Positions 50,338 to 60,657 of a stretch of DNA of 64,000 nucleotides are shown piece after piece. Position 1 is the stretch's first letter. Every line of letters starts with the position of its first letter. Origin of the DNA: Agarivorans aestuarii (GTDB lineage Bacteria; Pseudomonadota; Gammaproteobacteria; Enterobacterales; Celerinatantimonadaceae); the NCBI RefSeq assembly GCF_019670125.1, contig NZ_AP023033.1, positions 1,787,001 to 1,851,000 on the forward strand. Reading direction: 5' to 3'. The position numbers and the translations under genes are program-made. Under the pieces are notes generated by a model. It did no database searches. It was not told where the DNA came from and was given only the letters and a program-made list of their open reading frames with translations.

Positions 50338-52248
50338 ATGAATCGCTTTGGCTTTAAATCAAGTTTGTTGTCGGCAATGGCATCTATGCTTGTTTTATCT
50401 CTACTTGTAACAAGTTACCTCTCATACACGCTAATAAAAGATCAAATTACCGATAGTTTGCTACGTGACATTCATCATACTATTGACCAGAAAACACAAG
50501 AAATCGAAACCTCTTTTCAACGCACTACCGATGCGGTTAATCAGCTCGCTAAGCTGTATAAGGAAAAAGGCATTACCGATAACCACGTTGCCATGACCGA
50601 ATACACTGCCCGTTTAGGCGGCGTATATAAGGTGATTATTGGTTTTGATGATGGTTCGTCGTTTGTGTCTAAGGCTTCTGAGTCTTTCCCCAATGGCGTA
50701 GGTCGCTCAGATAAATACGACCCACGCACTCGCCCTTGGTACAAAGCGGCTAAGCGCAGCAGCAGCCTATCGCTAAGTGATGTGTTTTTTACCCGTAGTG
50801 ACGGCGTGCCAATGGTGGGGGTAATGCACCCCATCAACAATGGCATCATCATGGCCGATTTACGTTTTGACCACCTACAAAAAGAATTGAGTTCTTTAGG
50901 TGAAATAGCCGGAGCCAGTGGCTTGGTGCTGGATAAAAGTGGATTGGTGCTAGCTTCTACCAATGAGCAGGTAAAGCAGAAAGATAACATTGCAGATGTA
51001 GATGTGTTTGCTGGGGTTTATCAAGGCATTGTTGGCCAAGACGAAGCGATACAAACCGTTGAAGTGAATGGTCAAGCTACCTTGTTTGTTAGCCAGCGGG
51101 TTAAGTTGCTGGATGACAATGAATGGTACGTAATGATTGCCGTTGACGAGGCAATTGCCTTCGCACCTCTTAAAGCCACCAGTTACAAAATGGCCAGCAT
51201 TATTACCGCCGCGACGTTGGTGTCGGTGATTATTTTGCTGTTGGTATTAAACCAACTGTATCAACCAATTATTAAACTGCGTAACTTGGTGACTGAACTT
51301 GGCGAGGGCAGTGGAGATTTAACCCAGCGCTTGGAAGTAAAAACCGACGACGACATTGGCATTATTGCCAAGGGCATTAACGGCTTTATTGCCCAATTAC
51401 AAGCTATGTTGTTAGAGATTAACACTGCTCGTTCTAAACTATCTTCAGGTATCGACACCTTAGACAAACACAGTAAAAGCAGCAGCGATATTCTGCAGCA
51501 ACATACTAACGAAACCACCCAAATTGTTGCCGCGATTGAGGAACTGTCGAACACCGCAGAGCTAGTGGCGGGCAATACTTCGGCGGCGGCTAAATACACC
51601 ACCGAGGCGAATCAAAGCGGTGAAGACTCGGTGAAAACCATTAAGTCTACTCAACAAAAAATTGAAGCCTTAGCCAGTGAAATTCATGAAACCTCTAGCA
51701 ATGTAGAGAACATGAATAACGAAACTTCGAGTATTCAAAACATTGTAGAGGTGATTGGTAGCATTGCTGAGCAAACCAACTTGCTTGCACTAAATGCTTC
51801 TATTGAAGCGGCAAGGGCAGGGGATCAAGGGCGCGGTTTTGCGGTAGTGGCCGACGAGGTGAGAGCCTTAGCAAGCCGTACTCAAAGTAGTACCAGCGAA
51901 ATAGAACAGGCCTTAGCCAAACTTAAGCAAGAGGCAAGTTTAGTGGTCTCGTCGATTGGCAGTACCGAGCATACTTGTTCAGATACAGTAGACGAAGCCG
52001 ATAAAACCTCGACCAGTTTGCAAAAGCTAGGCGATTTTATTCATCAAATTAATGAGTTAAATAGTCAGGTCTCTACTTCTGCCAGCGAGCAAAACATTGT
52101 GATTCAAGAGATTAATAAGAGCATGCATCAAATTCACGACATGGTTGAAAAGCTAAATAGTGAAGGGCAAAGCCAACGTAGTGAAACTCAAAGCATTGCC
52201 GCGATTAACCATGAGCTAGGCGCAATGATAAGCCAGTTTAAACTCTAG
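50338..52248 (+). CDS. Methyl-accepting chemotaxis protein with dCache sensor
   Basis: 636 aa. First membrane helix about residues 10-30, periplasmic dCache sensor (about 35-275; [31 protein letters not shown] is the Cache signature), second membrane helix about 280-300, HAMP, and a cytoplasmic signalling domain with the hairpin tip [39 protein letters not shown]. The sensor type often binds amino acids. Start ATG 50338 has AAAGGTG upstream. A perfect terminator follows. Confidence 0.93.
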   Translation: MNRFGFKSSLLSAMASMLVLSLLVTSYLSYTLIKDQITDSLLRDIHHTIDQKTQEIETSFQRTTDAVNQLAKLYKEKGITDNHVAMTEYTARLGGVYKVIIGFDDGSSFVSKASESFPNGVGRSDKYDPRTRPWYKAAKRSSSLSLSDVFFTRSDGVPMVGVMHPINNGIIMADLRFDHLQKELSSLGEIAGASGLVLDKSGLVLASTNEQVKQKDNIADVDVFAGVYQGIVGQDEAIQTVEVNGQATLFVSQRVKLLDDNEWYVMIAVDEAIAFAPLKATSYKMASIITAATLVSVIILLLVLNQLYQPIIKLRNLVTELGEGSGDLTQRLEVKTDDDIGIIAKGINGFIAQLQAMLLEINTARSKLSSGIDTLDKHSKSSSDILQQHTNETTQIVAAIEELSNTAELVAGNTSAAAKYTTEANQSGEDSVKTIKSTQQKIEALASEIHETSSNVENMNNETSSIQNIVEVIGSIAEQTNLLALNASIEAARAGDQGRGFAVVADEVRALASRTQSSTSEIEQALAKLKQEASLVVSSIGSTEHTCSDTVDEADKTSTSLQKLGDFIHQINELNSQVSTSASEQNIVIQEINKSMHQIHDMVEKLNSEGQSQRSETQSIAAINHELGAMISQFKL

Positions 52249-52263
52249 CTTGTTTATGCCATT

Positions 52264-52292
52264 AAACGCCCAAGCCAAGTGCTTGGGCGTTT
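52264..52292 (+). terminator. Terminator of the chemoreceptor gene
   Basis: Perfect 12-bp stem AAACGCCCAAGC/GCTTGGGCGTTT with a 5-nt loop, 16 bp after the stop. It isolates the syp-like operon promoter from upstream transcription. Confidence 0.85.
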
Positions 52293-52314
52293 AACTATTA
52301 GGCTGGCAGTCACC

Positions 52315-52331
52315 TGCAAATTGCAATTTGC
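52315..52331 (+). promoter_or_regulatory. Candidate activator site of the syp-like sigma-54 regulator (copy 2)
   Basis: TGCAAATTGCAAT matches the site at 42927 with one difference and is part of a perfect 16-bp palindrome, GCAAATTGCAATTTGC. It lies 91 bp upstream of the -24 GG of the promoter at 52418. The likely binder is the NtrC-type regulator encoded at 60658. Confidence 0.6.
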
Positions 52332-52417
52332 GAAATCAGAATACTTCTTAATTCTAAAACCCTCCTTACCACTCTTTTTTATCTATATCCTTTTGTATTT
52401 ATTGGGTATTTTTAGTT

Positions 52418-52433
52418 TGGCATAAAACTCGCT
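52418..52433 (+). promoter_or_regulatory. Sigma-54 promoter of the syp-like operon
   Basis: TGGCATAAAACTCGCT has GG-N10-GC, fitting TGGCACG-N4-TTGC at the key bases. Transcription would start near 52444, 26 bp before the STAS gene ATG. Confidence 0.7.
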
Positions 52434-52469
52434 TTATCTGTCTTGAAATCAAGAATTGTGGAGCGAATT

Positions 52470-52832
52470 ATGAAAATGCAACTAACTACTTCAAGCCAAG
52501 GAAACCTTACCGCTTCTATTGTTGGCGCATTTGATGCTGAGTCTTGCGCTGAGCATAAAGCGACCTTTGAAGGTATTTGTAGCGATGCGGCTAGCAAATT
52601 GGTGGTTGTGAACATGAGCCAAGTAGAGTTTTTAGACGCCTCTGGCATTGGCGCCTTGGTATTTATGTTTAAACGCATTAATGCGGCAGGCGGTCAACTT
52701 GTGTTACTTGGCGCTCAACAACAGCCTCGAGATTTGCTGGTTATGCTTCGTGTAGATCACATCATTACCATGATTGACACCTTAGCTAGCCAAGCGGATA
52801 GCGCTGAAACTTTACCTTCAATCGCCGCTTAA
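52470..52832 (+). CDS. sypA: STAS-domain protein, SypA-like
   Basis: 120 aa, a single STAS fold. It carries VVNMSQVEFLDASGIGALVFMFKRI with the phosphorylatable Ser58 in DASGIG, as in anti-sigma-factor antagonists. In Vibrio fischeri, SypA is the first gene of syp, and its phosphorylation by SypE blocks biofilm. Here it is also first, but no SypE-like kinase/phosphatase is in the operon. ATG 52470 has GTGGAG upstream. Confidence 0.85.
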   Translation: MKMQLTTSSQGNLTASIVGAFDAESCAEHKATFEGICSDAASKLVVVNMSQVEFLDASGIGALVFMFKRINAAGGQLVLLGAQQQPRDLLVMLRVDHIITMIDTLASQADSAETLPSIAA

Positions 52833-52853
52833 GCTGAGCCCCAGGAGCCTATT

Positions 52854-53678
52854 ATGCGTAGCATTATCATCCCCGTATTGTTAACCATGACCACAGCTTG
52901 TACCGCCTGGCCAGAACAAGGACGCGGTGGTTTTGCCGAGCATCAACACGCTATATTGGCTTGGATGGACGGTGACACTGGTACCACCGATCTTCGCGAG
53001 CTGGGCCCAGAACATGGCCTGCAATTTGAAGCCGTATTAGTAAAACACCAGTTAGATTTATTGGTGCTTGAAGGCGCAGAGTTATGTTTTCCTGCATCGG
53101 TGACTCAAGCACGTATGCAGCAACAACGCATTTTGCGAGAGCTAGAAGGCGGCTTAACCTTTGATGCCGCTAATGACCTTGAAATTCAACAGCACTTTTT
53201 AAATATGTTGGAAAAGCGTTTAGACCGCGTAACCGAAAGTGGCGCCTGCCAAACCGACCGCTTAGGCCACATTCAATCTTCACAGTTAATGGTAAGCATT
53301 AGTGATGCACTCAATAGCAATAACCAATTTGCTTTTGACTCTAGCGAGCTTACGCCGGCTTACCGCGATCAGCTTCGCAACCTAACCCCGATTATTGCCG
53401 CCAGCAAGGTTTCGCTAATTGTTACTGGCCATAGCGATAGCAAGGGCGATAGCGACTACAAACAGCGTTTATCTTTAGCTCGCGCCAATGCCGTTGCAGA
53501 GTTTATGACCGAACTCGGCATGAACGAGCAGTTAATCGAAGTGGCTGCAGTGGCCGATTCACAACCTTATTTAGAAGGTAGCAGCGATGCTGTTCGCCAT
53601 TCTAACCGCCGCGTCACCATCAGTGTTATTGATGCTGACAGCAACATCCTCGCTCAGCACGCCGCGCGTGCACATTAA
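52854..53678 (+). CDS. sypB: OmpA-like lipoprotein, SypB-like
   Basis: 274 aa. The N-terminus is a lipoprotein signal (IIIPVLLTMTTAC, lipid on the Cys near residue 16). The C-terminal 100 residues are an OmpA-type peptidoglycan-binding domain (FAFDSSELTPAYRDQL, VTGHSDSKGDSDYKQRLSLARANAVAEFM, HSNRRVTISV). It probably sits in the outer membrane and binds the cell wall. Position second after STAS matches SypB. 21 bp after the previous stop. Confidence 0.85.
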   Translation: MRSIIIPVLLTMTTACTAWPEQGRGGFAEHQHAILAWMDGDTGTTDLRELGPEHGLQFEAVLVKHQLDLLVLEGAELCFPASVTQARMQQQRILRELEGGLTFDAANDLEIQQHFLNMLEKRLDRVTESGACQTDRLGHIQSSQLMVSISDALNSNNQFAFDSSELTPAYRDQLRNLTPIIAASKVSLIVTGHSDSKGDSDYKQRLSLARANAVAEFMTELGMNEQLIEVAAVADSQPYLEGSSDAVRHSNRRVTISVIDADSNILAQHAARAH

Positions 53679-53688
53679 GGAGCTTGTC

Positions 53689-55827
53689 ATGAAATTCTTT
53701 AAATTATGTAAGTACATAGTGGCAGCATGGATGTTGTTTGGTTTTGTAATGAGCATTGTATTTAGCGCCCAAGCACAGGCCGCGAAGCCACAGGTTCAGG
53801 CGGGGGATGTAGTAAGAATTATTCTGCCGGGCGAAGCTTCACTTGATAAGAGTTTTGAAGTGGGACGAAAAGGCCGCTTAATTTTGCCAGAGGTTGGCCC
53901 AATCATGGTGTCGGGTTTTACCGAAGCACAAATGCAAGAAAAGATTAAGCGCGAATTGTCTAAGGCTTACCGCGATTTAGCTGGCTTAAAAGTATTGCTA
54001 GAAGAGCGCCGCATTCGCATTAGTGTGTTGGGCTTTGTTGGCCAGCCAGGTGAAGTAGTACTAGCTCAAGGGGCTGGCGTGCAAATGGCGATTCAAGCCG
54101 CTGGTGGTTTACGCTCTGGTGCGCAATTAGACCGGATGCAACTGCGCCGTGACAGCTTAGATGAAACTCAAGTATTTAACTACAAACGCTACTTAGATTC
54201 TGGTGATTTAAGTGTATTGCCAGAGCTAGAGTCGCTAGACGTTCTGTTTGTTCCTGCCTCACCAAAAATTGGTAATGTAGCGGTAGATTTTGACCCTAAA
54301 GCGCTAAACGATAAAGGCGATGCGGCGGAAGACCGTACCGCAGTAAAAGTGTTTGGCGAAGTATATAACCCCGGTAGCTTTTCCTTTAAAGAGTCAGCTT
54401 CACTAGTAGATATGCTAATGCGCGCGGGTGGGGTAACTCGTTACGCCAGCGTTGAGCAAATACGCGTGATTATTGATAGCGAGCCGCAACTGTTTAATCT
54501 AAAACGTTATTTGGATACCGGTGACAGCAATCTTCTACCTAGCTTAAGCGCTGGCACCACCATTTTTGTGCCAAAACAAGAAGAAGAAATTAAAGCCGGG
54601 GCTAATACCGTTTACGTAATGGGTGAAGTATTTAAGCCCGGTGCTTATGAAGGTAACAAATCAGCCGGCTTTTTAGATGTGCTAGCCAACTCTGGCGGCC
54701 CAACCCGTTTTGCAGAAACCCGCCAAATTCGGGTCATTCGCAGCAACGGCTTGGTAGAGCGTTTTGACTTGCAATCATTTACCGAAGGTCGAATTGCTCA
54801 GCTACCTGAAATTTCAGCCGGTGACGCCATATTCATCCCTGAAAAAACTGACTTAAATGAGAAGTCGTGGACCAAGGTTTCGCCTAACCGCGCGGTAAAA
54901 GTTATGGGTGAAGTAAACCGCCCTGGCCGTTTTGAGTGGGCCAACGAAATGAACCTAATGGACTTGTTAGCCCATGCTGGCGGCCCTAAACCTAATGCCG
55001 ACATGGCAAAAATCACCGTATTGTTTAGCGATGCTAACGGTAATACTCGCTCGGTTAACTTTGACCTTAACGCCTACCTAAACGGCGAAATCAGCAATAA
55101 CAGCATGCCGCGCATTGTTGCTGGAACCACTATTATGGTGCCGCAACTACCTGATGACCCAAGTGACAACAAATCACAGTGGGTGCGTCAGCGCTCAGAA
55201 GATTCAATATATGTGTTTGGTCAAGTGGTTGCGCCAGGTCGCTACCGTTTTGACCCAAGCATGCACTTCCTAGACATTTTGGCAGCAGCCGATGGCCCAG
55301 CCGAGCAAGCCGACATTAGCAATGTGCGAATTAGCCATCGCAACGGTAAACACTCTCGCGTTTCTAAACTGGATTTGGCGATGTATTTTGAAACCGGTGA
55401 CGAGTCTTTACTGCCACAAGTGGTGCCTGGTGATTCAATCTATATTCCTGAAAAAGATCGCAACTGGTTGTCGGAGAAAAAAGAGAGCACCGTGCGTGTT
55501 CTTGGCTCGGTAAACAAGCCTGGTCGCTACCGCTTTAACGACGACATGACCTTATTAGACCTGCTAGCCGAAGCCGGTGGGGTTGATAGCGATGGCTTCC
55601 CCGAGAAAATCACCGTGGTAAACCTGTCTTGCTGTAAAGACCAAGCCCGCACCTTCAACTTACTTGAGTTCTCTAAAACCGGTGATTTTGGCATGTTGCC
55701 TGTGATTCGTGCTGGCGACACCGTGTACATTCCATCACGTGAAGAGAGCGGCTGGCATAAGGCTCGTCAAGGCATGGAAGATGTGTTCCGCATTGTCACC
55801 ATTAGCGCATTGTTAGGCTTTTTATAA
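53689..55827 (+). CDS. sypC: Outer-membrane polysaccharide export protein, SypC-like, six SLBB repeats
   Basis: 712 aa; signal peptide (KYIVAAWMLFGFVMSIVFSAQAQA). A Poly_export domain (AGDVVRIILPGEASLDKSFEVGRKGRLILPEVG) is followed by six SLBB units. Each has a G-V-x-x-PG-x-y core (GFVGQPGEV, GEVYNPGSF, GEVFKPGAY, GEVNRPGRF, GQVVAPGRY, GSVNKPGRY), spaced about 90-110 residues. It is about twice the size of E. coli Wza. It forms the outer-membrane exit pore. ATG 53689 with AAGGAG; frame upstream to 53587 has no RBS. Confidence 0.9.
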   Translation: MKFFKLCKYIVAAWMLFGFVMSIVFSAQAQAAKPQVQAGDVVRIILPGEASLDKSFEVGRKGRLILPEVGPIMVSGFTEAQMQEKIKRELSKAYRDLAGLKVLLEERRIRISVLGFVGQPGEVVLAQGAGVQMAIQAAGGLRSGAQLDRMQLRRDSLDETQVFNYKRYLDSGDLSVLPELESLDVLFVPASPKIGNVAVDFDPKALNDKGDAAEDRTAVKVFGEVYNPGSFSFKESASLVDMLMRAGGVTRYASVEQIRVIIDSEPQLFNLKRYLDTGDSNLLPSLSAGTTIFVPKQEEEIKAGANTVYVMGEVFKPGAYEGNKSAGFLDVLANSGGPTRFAETRQIRVIRSNGLVERFDLQSFTEGRIAQLPEISAGDAIFIPEKTDLNEKSWTKVSPNRAVKVMGEVNRPGRFEWANEMNLMDLLAHAGGPKPNADMAKITVLFSDANGNTRSVNFDLNAYLNGEISNNSMPRIVAGTTIMVPQLPDDPSDNKSQWVRQRSEDSIYVFGQVVAPGRYRFDPSMHFLDILAAADGPAEQADISNVRISHRNGKHSRVSKLDLAMYFETGDESLLPQVVPGDSIYIPEKDRNWLSEKKESTVRVLGSVNKPGRYRFNDDMTLLDLLAEAGGVDSDGFPEKITVVNLSCCKDQARTFNLLEFSKTGDFGMLPVIRAGDTVYIPSREESGWHKARQGMEDVFRIVTISALLGFL

Positions 55828-55870
55828 GCCTTGGTTTACACCCATTGTTAGTTTAGAGCTGGAGATAATT

Positions 55871-56569
55871 ATGATTAGCTTACCGTCAACTTATCAAGAA
55901 CTAGAGCGAGTGTATCAACGATTACCGGTGAAACAGCATTCTTGCATTGGTGTAAGTGCCAGCCAGCCAGAAGAGGGGGTGTCTACCTTGGTTGATGCCA
56001 TTGCACGCCGCGCCGCTGGGGCTGGTCGAAGCGTACTTGTGGTGGATTTTAACCTCCATCACCCCCGCCATTTTGATGTGCCAGTGTTCGATTTAGGCTG
56101 GGATCGCGGCAAAGTGCTTGGGGTGATTAAAGACCAACAGTCTGGCGTAGATTATCTGCCAGTGCCAATGGACAAAGTGAGCTTGGTGCAGCTAAGAGAA
56201 CCAGGTGCTATTGAGCAGTGGGTAGAGCAATGGAAGGAAAGTTATCAGCTGGTGTTGTTTGATACTTCTGCGATCAATCAAACTAATAGCGGCAATCTTC
56301 ATGCCGCTCGTGCTTTATCGGCGTGTGACGCCAGTATTATCACCATGATGGCAGGTGTTACTTCTCGGCCTGCTTTTGAAACGGCCATTAACGATCTTAG
56401 CCATGAAGATATTCGCCTACTTGGGGTTGTGATGAACGATCGCTTTAATCCAAGTTTAAAAAATGAGTTATTGAGAGAAACTTCACGAATTACCGACATG
56501 TTTCCTCGTTTCAAGAGGTATCTGCAAAGAATTCTCGTTAACTCTCAACTACTTTCAATAAGGATATGA
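55871..56569 (+). CDS. sypD: CpsD/BY-kinase-like ATPase, SypD-like, with altered Walker A
   Basis: 232 aa with the layout of CpsD-type cytoplasmic partners of polysaccharide synthesis: SVLVVDFNLHHPR (Walker A' region), LVLFDTSA (Walker B). The Walker A is SQPEEGVST (residues 31-39), where Val37 replaces the Lys that should bind phosphate, and the Gly-Lys-Ser/Thr core is gone. There is no C-terminal tyrosine cluster. So it is likely a non-catalytic partner, not an active kinase. Fourth in the operon, as SypD. Confidence 0.82.
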   Translation: MISLPSTYQELERVYQRLPVKQHSCIGVSASQPEEGVSTLVDAIARRAAGAGRSVLVVDFNLHHPRHFDVPVFDLGWDRGKVLGVIKDQQSGVDYLPVPMDKVSLVQLREPGAIEQWVEQWKESYQLVLFDTSAINQTNSGNLHAARALSACDASIITMMAGVTSRPAFETAINDLSHEDIRLLGVVMNDRFNPSLKNELLRETSRITDMFPRFKRYLQRILVNSQLLSIRI

Positions 56570-56570
56570 T

Positions 56571-57500
56571 ATGTTTTTCATAATACAATCGGCAAAAGGA
56601 CATCGAATACCATTGAGTAAAAAGCAACAAGAATTGTTCGAGTTGAAGGATAAGCATTATAAGGCCAAGCGCCGTATGCAAATTAAAGCCACGGTACTAT
56701 TAGTGTGTTTATTGCTGGTGATTTTATTCGCCTTGGTGTCTAAAGCCGAAGCAAAAACCTACACCTTTGGTATTGTACCGCAGCAATCTGCGACTCGTTT
56801 AGCCTTGCAGTGGAGTCCGCTTTTGGAGGCTGTTAGCCAACATAGTGGTCATCTCTTAGAGTTTAAAACTGCACCAAGTATTGCCGAGTTTGAAAAGCGC
56901 CTAGCCCAAGGGCAATACGATTTTGCCTATATGAACCCTTATCATTATCAGGTGTATTCAGAGCAACCTGGTTACCAAGCTTTCGCAAAATCAAAAGATA
57001 AAAAACTTAGTGGTATTATTGTGGTAAGTAAAGAATCTGATACTACTATCAATAATGTGCGAGACTTGGATTCTCAATCAATGGCTTTTCCTGCACCCAA
57101 TGCGTTTGCCGCTAGTGTGGTGCTTAGAGGTTACTTAGCTCAACAAGAAATTGATTTTAATCCGTTTTATGTTGGGTCGCATGACTCGGTTTATCGGGCT
57201 GTGGCTGCGGGTTTATACCCTGCTGGTGGTGGTATTCCGCGCACTTTTCAAAGCAGCACGGTTAAAGACCAATTACGCATACTGTGGGAGTCGCCAGGCT
57301 TTACCCCTCATGCCATCGCAGCACACCCCAATGTGGAAGCGCCAGTGTTAGCCGCTGTGCAGCAAGCGTTTCTTAGTATGGGGCAAGATGAAGCGCAACA
57401 AAGCTTACTTAAAGCCTTAAATATGAAAGGTTTTGTTGCCGCAAATGATGCCGAGTGGGATGATGTGAGAGAGCTTGGGATAGGCGATACTCACCACTAA
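56571..57500 (+). CDS. PhnD-like phosphonate/phosphate-type binding protein
   Basis: 309 aa. The start (ATG 56571, AAGGA upstream) lies 1 bp after the SypD-like stop. The first 42 residues are strongly charged and cytoplasmic-looking; a membrane helix follows (ATVLLVCLLLVILFALV). The rest is a PhnD-type binding domain (TYTFGIVPQQSATRLALQWSPLLEAV, GQYDFAYMNPYHYQVYSEQ, GIIVVSKESD, AFPAPNAFAASVVLRGYL). It sits in front of the hybrid kinase, where the Vibrio syp locus has sypE, so I infer it senses a ligand for the kinase. It may stay anchored in the membrane by the helix; an inner ATG at 56676 would give an ordinary signal peptide. Confidence 0.82.
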   Translation: MFFIIQSAKGHRIPLSKKQQELFELKDKHYKAKRRMQIKATVLLVCLLLVILFALVSKAEAKTYTFGIVPQQSATRLALQWSPLLEAVSQHSGHLLEFKTAPSIAEFEKRLAQGQYDFAYMNPYHYQVYSEQPGYQAFAKSKDKKLSGIIVVSKESDTTINNVRDLDSQSMAFPAPNAFAASVVLRGYLAQQEIDFNPFYVGSHDSVYRAVAAGLYPAGGGIPRTFQSSTVKDQLRILWESPGFTPHAIAAHPNVEAPVLAAVQQAFLSMGQDEAQQSLLKALNMKGFVAANDAEWDDVRELGIGDTHH

Positions 57501-57531
57501 TAGACCTTAGCAACAAGGATGAAACGACGCG

Positions 57532-60500
57532 ATGACATTTAGCTTTAAGGCAAAAACAGTTCTGGGCGTCGCTTTAATTGAAGCCGTGCTGTTAGGCGTG
57601 TTGGTATATAGCAGCATTGGCTGGCTGTATGATTCAAATGAACTGCAAGTTGAGCAGCACAGTAGAATGATGTCCTCTCTGTTTGCCTCTACCACTAAAA
57701 ACGCCATTATCACTACCGATTTAGCTACCCTCGATAGCCTTACCAGCGAATTCTCCGCACAAAAAGACATTGCCTACGTCATCATCAAAGACCAAAGCGA
57801 TCGTTTGTTATCAAAGGCAGGCGTAGATCCCTTATCTAACCCTAGAGAAAACCCCGACTTAGGAGACCATGAACACAGCGTATTTGTTACCGAAAATGTC
57901 GTTGAGATTGGTGGGCGAATATACGGAAACATAGAAATTGGCATTTATGATCATGGCCTGCATGGGCTTATTTCTGAAGCGAGCTCTTTTGGAGTAAGTA
58001 TCGCTTTATTGGAAATAGCTCTAGTGGCGCTGTTTTCGTTTTTATTGGGCTCTTACCTTACTCGCCAGCTGGGCGACTTAAGAGATGCCGCCAAAACTAT
58101 TACTCAAGTTGGGCCAGGTATTCAACTTAAAGTGAAAGGCAAGGATGAGATATCCGAGGTATCTAATGCGTTTAACACCATGTCGGCTGCGCTGGAAAAG
58201 TCCCATATTGAGTTTAAGCAAGCCATTGAAACACAAGAAAAGCTAGCTTTAGAGCTTAAGCAAAACCAATCAATTTTAAAGGCAACTATCGCTTCGGCCA
58301 TGGATGCGGTTATTACCACCGATAGACACGGCCATGTATTAGAGTTTAGCCAAAGTGCCGAAAGAATGTTTGGCTTTACTCGCGAAGAAATTGTTGGAAA
58401 AGATCTGGCAAGTTTTGTGGTACCAGAAGCGTTTCGTGAAGCGCACCGTCAAGGCCTTAAGCATTTTAGAAAAACCGGTGAAGCACCAGTATTAGGCCAG
58501 CGCTTAGAGTTACCCGCGTTGCATAAAGAAGGTCATGAGTTTCTTTCGGAGTTAACGATTAGTTCTGTAGAAGTGGGTGACGATACTGTATTTACCGCGT
58601 TTATGCGTGATATCTCAGACAAAAAACGCACTGAACAAGAGCTGCAATTGGCCGCCGAAGCCTTTGATGCTAACGAAGCCATTTTTATTACTAATCAACA
58701 CGCCGAGATTGTGCGGGTTAACCAAGCTTTTACCCGTATTACGGGTTATAGCGCTGAGGAAGCCTTAGGCCAAACCCCTTCAATATTAAGTTCTGGCGAG
58801 CACGATAAAGCGTTTTTCGACAATATGTGGCAATACCTAAAACAAGATGGTGTGTGGTCGGGTGAAATCGTTAATCTTCGAAAAAATGGCGAACGTTTAC
58901 CAGAGTGGTTAAGTATCTCGTCGGTTAAAAATCCAGAAGGTGAAATTACTCATTATGTGGCTCACTTTACTGATTTAAGTGAACAAAAAGCAGTGGAGCA
59001 ATCACTAGAGCGAGCCAAGCATGATGCAGAAGCCGCAAGCTTAGCTAAAAGCCGTTTTTTAGCTAGCATGAGCCACGAGATCCGCACCCCGCTAAATGCC
59101 ATTATCAACATGTATCAAATACTTAAAGAAACCGATTTGAGCTTGGAGCAACAGGGTTTTGTAGATACTGGAAATGAGGCCGGACATACACTAATGGCCT
59201 TGGTGAATAATGTATTAGATTTTTCTAAAATTGAGGCTGGTCAGTTAGAGTTTAACAACGAATGGTTCTCGGCCACCGATACCTTAGAAAGCATCGTTAA
59301 GTTATTTAATACCACGGCTCAGCAAAAGGCCCTGAAGTTTGAGTTAGATGTGGCGGATGAAATACTGCCTGAGTATTTTGGTGAACCACTGCGCTTTAGG
59401 CAAATTGTATTCAACCTAATGGGGAACGCAGTTAAATTTACCTCCAAGGGCGGAGTGAGCCTGGGGTTAAAAGCAACTCAACCTTATGGTGTAGAGCTTA
59501 CTGTTAGTGACACTGGTATTGGCATTAGTAAAGAAGATAAAGAGCGCTTATTTGAAGAGTTTTATCAAGTGGACAGTGGTGCTACCAAACGTTATTCCGG
59601 TACCGGATTAGGCTTAGCAATTACCCGCCAATTAGTTGAGAAGATGGGCGGTGAGGTGAGCGTAGAAAGTGAAGTAGGGCGGGGCACTACATTTACGGTG
59701 AATCTGCCCTTTAGAGGTCGCCATGCCCCTGTTATCCAATTAGACGAGATGGCGGAACAAACAGAGCCTGAGCAATCTGTAGTAGAAGATGCCAGAGTAC
59801 TGTTGGTTGAAGACAGCGCAATGAACCGTGCGGTAGTGACCCAAGTACTTAAAGATTTTGTTAAAGAGTTAAGCTGTGCTGAAAATGGTCAAGTTGCTGT
59901 TGAGCTTTGCGAGCACAATGAGTACGACGTGATCCTTATGGACATGGCAATGCCCGTAATGGACGGCTTAGCTGCAACTCGTGCCATTCGAGCAGCCAGT
60001 GGGCCTAATCAAGAAACCCCGATTTTGGCGATGACTGCCAATGCCTTTGCTGAAGATAAACAAGCCTGTTTTTCTGCAGGTATGAACGATTTTATCACTA
60101 AGCCTATCGACATCCCCTTGTTAAGGGCTAAACTGGTTCAGTGGTATAGCGAAGCACCAATTCGCTCGCAGCTCAGTGAACCACTTATATCAACGATACC
60201 AGAGCAGACAACAGTTAGTAATAACGCTGATAAACCTAAGGCGAACTTGCAGGTTGCTTCAGAGACAAAAACAGCAGCGGTGCTAGAACAAGACTTAAGT
60301 GTGTTGGTTGATAAAAAAGTGCTCGAGCAGTTGGTAAAAGATGCCGGAACAGAAGCGCTACCGTTGATGCTTTCTTTGTTGTATCAAGAAACTGAGCAGC
60401 AGAGGATAACCATAAAACAAGCTTTTGAAGAGCAGCTTTTTGACGACGTAGCATTAGCCGCTCATACCCTAAAGGGCAATGTAGCCACTTTTGGTGGCGA

Positions 60501-60648
60501 GCGTTTGAGGCAACTAGCATTAGCGATTGAAATAGCCGGTAAAGCATCGGACGCAGAAGCATTAGCCAATACTGTGCCGCAATTAGACAATGCCGTAGAG
60601 CAAACAATTAACGCCATTAAACAGTTTGAAAAAACAGTGTGCGCTTAA
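57532..60648 (+). CDS. sypF: Hybrid sensor histidine kinase, SypF-like
   Basis: 1038 aa. Domains in order: helix (8-28), periplasmic sensor (about 30-150), helix (about 155-180), HAMP, two PAS domains (about 250-360 and 375-480), HisKA with His515 in SHEIRTPLN, HATPase (N-box [23 protein letters not shown]), REC with Asp804 (VILMDMAMP), and Hpt with His978 (AAHTLKGN). This full phosphorelay matches SypF, which feeds SypG. The periplasmic part may contact the PhnD-like protein encoded just before it. Confidence 0.9.
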   Translation: MTFSFKAKTVLGVALIEAVLLGVLVYSSIGWLYDSNELQVEQHSRMMSSLFASTTKNAIITTDLATLDSLTSEFSAQKDIAYVIIKDQSDRLLSKAGVDPLSNPRENPDLGDHEHSVFVTENVVEIGGRIYGNIEIGIYDHGLHGLISEASSFGVSIALLEIALVALFSFLLGSYLTRQLGDLRDAAKTITQVGPGIQLKVKGKDEISEVSNAFNTMSAALEKSHIEFKQAIETQEKLALELKQNQSILKATIASAMDAVITTDRHGHVLEFSQSAERMFGFTREEIVGKDLASFVVPEAFREAHRQGLKHFRKTGEAPVLGQRLELPALHKEGHEFLSELTISSVEVGDDTVFTAFMRDISDKKRTEQELQLAAEAFDANEAIFITNQHAEIVRVNQAFTRITGYSAEEALGQTPSILSSGEHDKAFFDNMWQYLKQDGVWSGEIVNLRKNGERLPEWLSISSVKNPEGEITHYVAHFTDLSEQKAVEQSLERAKHDAEAASLAKSRFLASMSHEIRTPLNAIINMYQILKETDLSLEQQGFVDTGNEAGHTLMALVNNVLDFSKIEAGQLEFNNEWFSATDTLESIVKLFNTTAQQKALKFELDVADEILPEYFGEPLRFRQIVFNLMGNAVKFTSKGGVSLGLKATQPYGVELTVSDTGIGISKEDKERLFEEFYQVDSGATKRYSGTGLGLAITRQLVEKMGGEVSVESEVGRGTTFTVNLPFRGRHAPVIQLDEMAEQTEPEQSVVEDARVLLVEDSAMNRAVVTQVLKDFVKELSCAENGQVAVELCEHNEYDVILMDMAMPVMDGLAATRAIRAASGPNQETPILAMTANAFAEDKQACFSAGMNDFITKPIDIPLLRAKLVQWYSEAPIRSQLSEPLISTIPEQTTVSNNADKPKANLQVASETKTAAVLEQDLSVLVDKKVLEQLVKDAGTEALPLMLSLLYQETEQQRITIKQAFEEQLFDDVALAAHTLKGNVATFGGERLRQLALAIEIAGKASDAEALANTVPQLDNAVEQTINAIKQFEKTVCA

Positions 60649-60657
60649 GGAGAAGCC

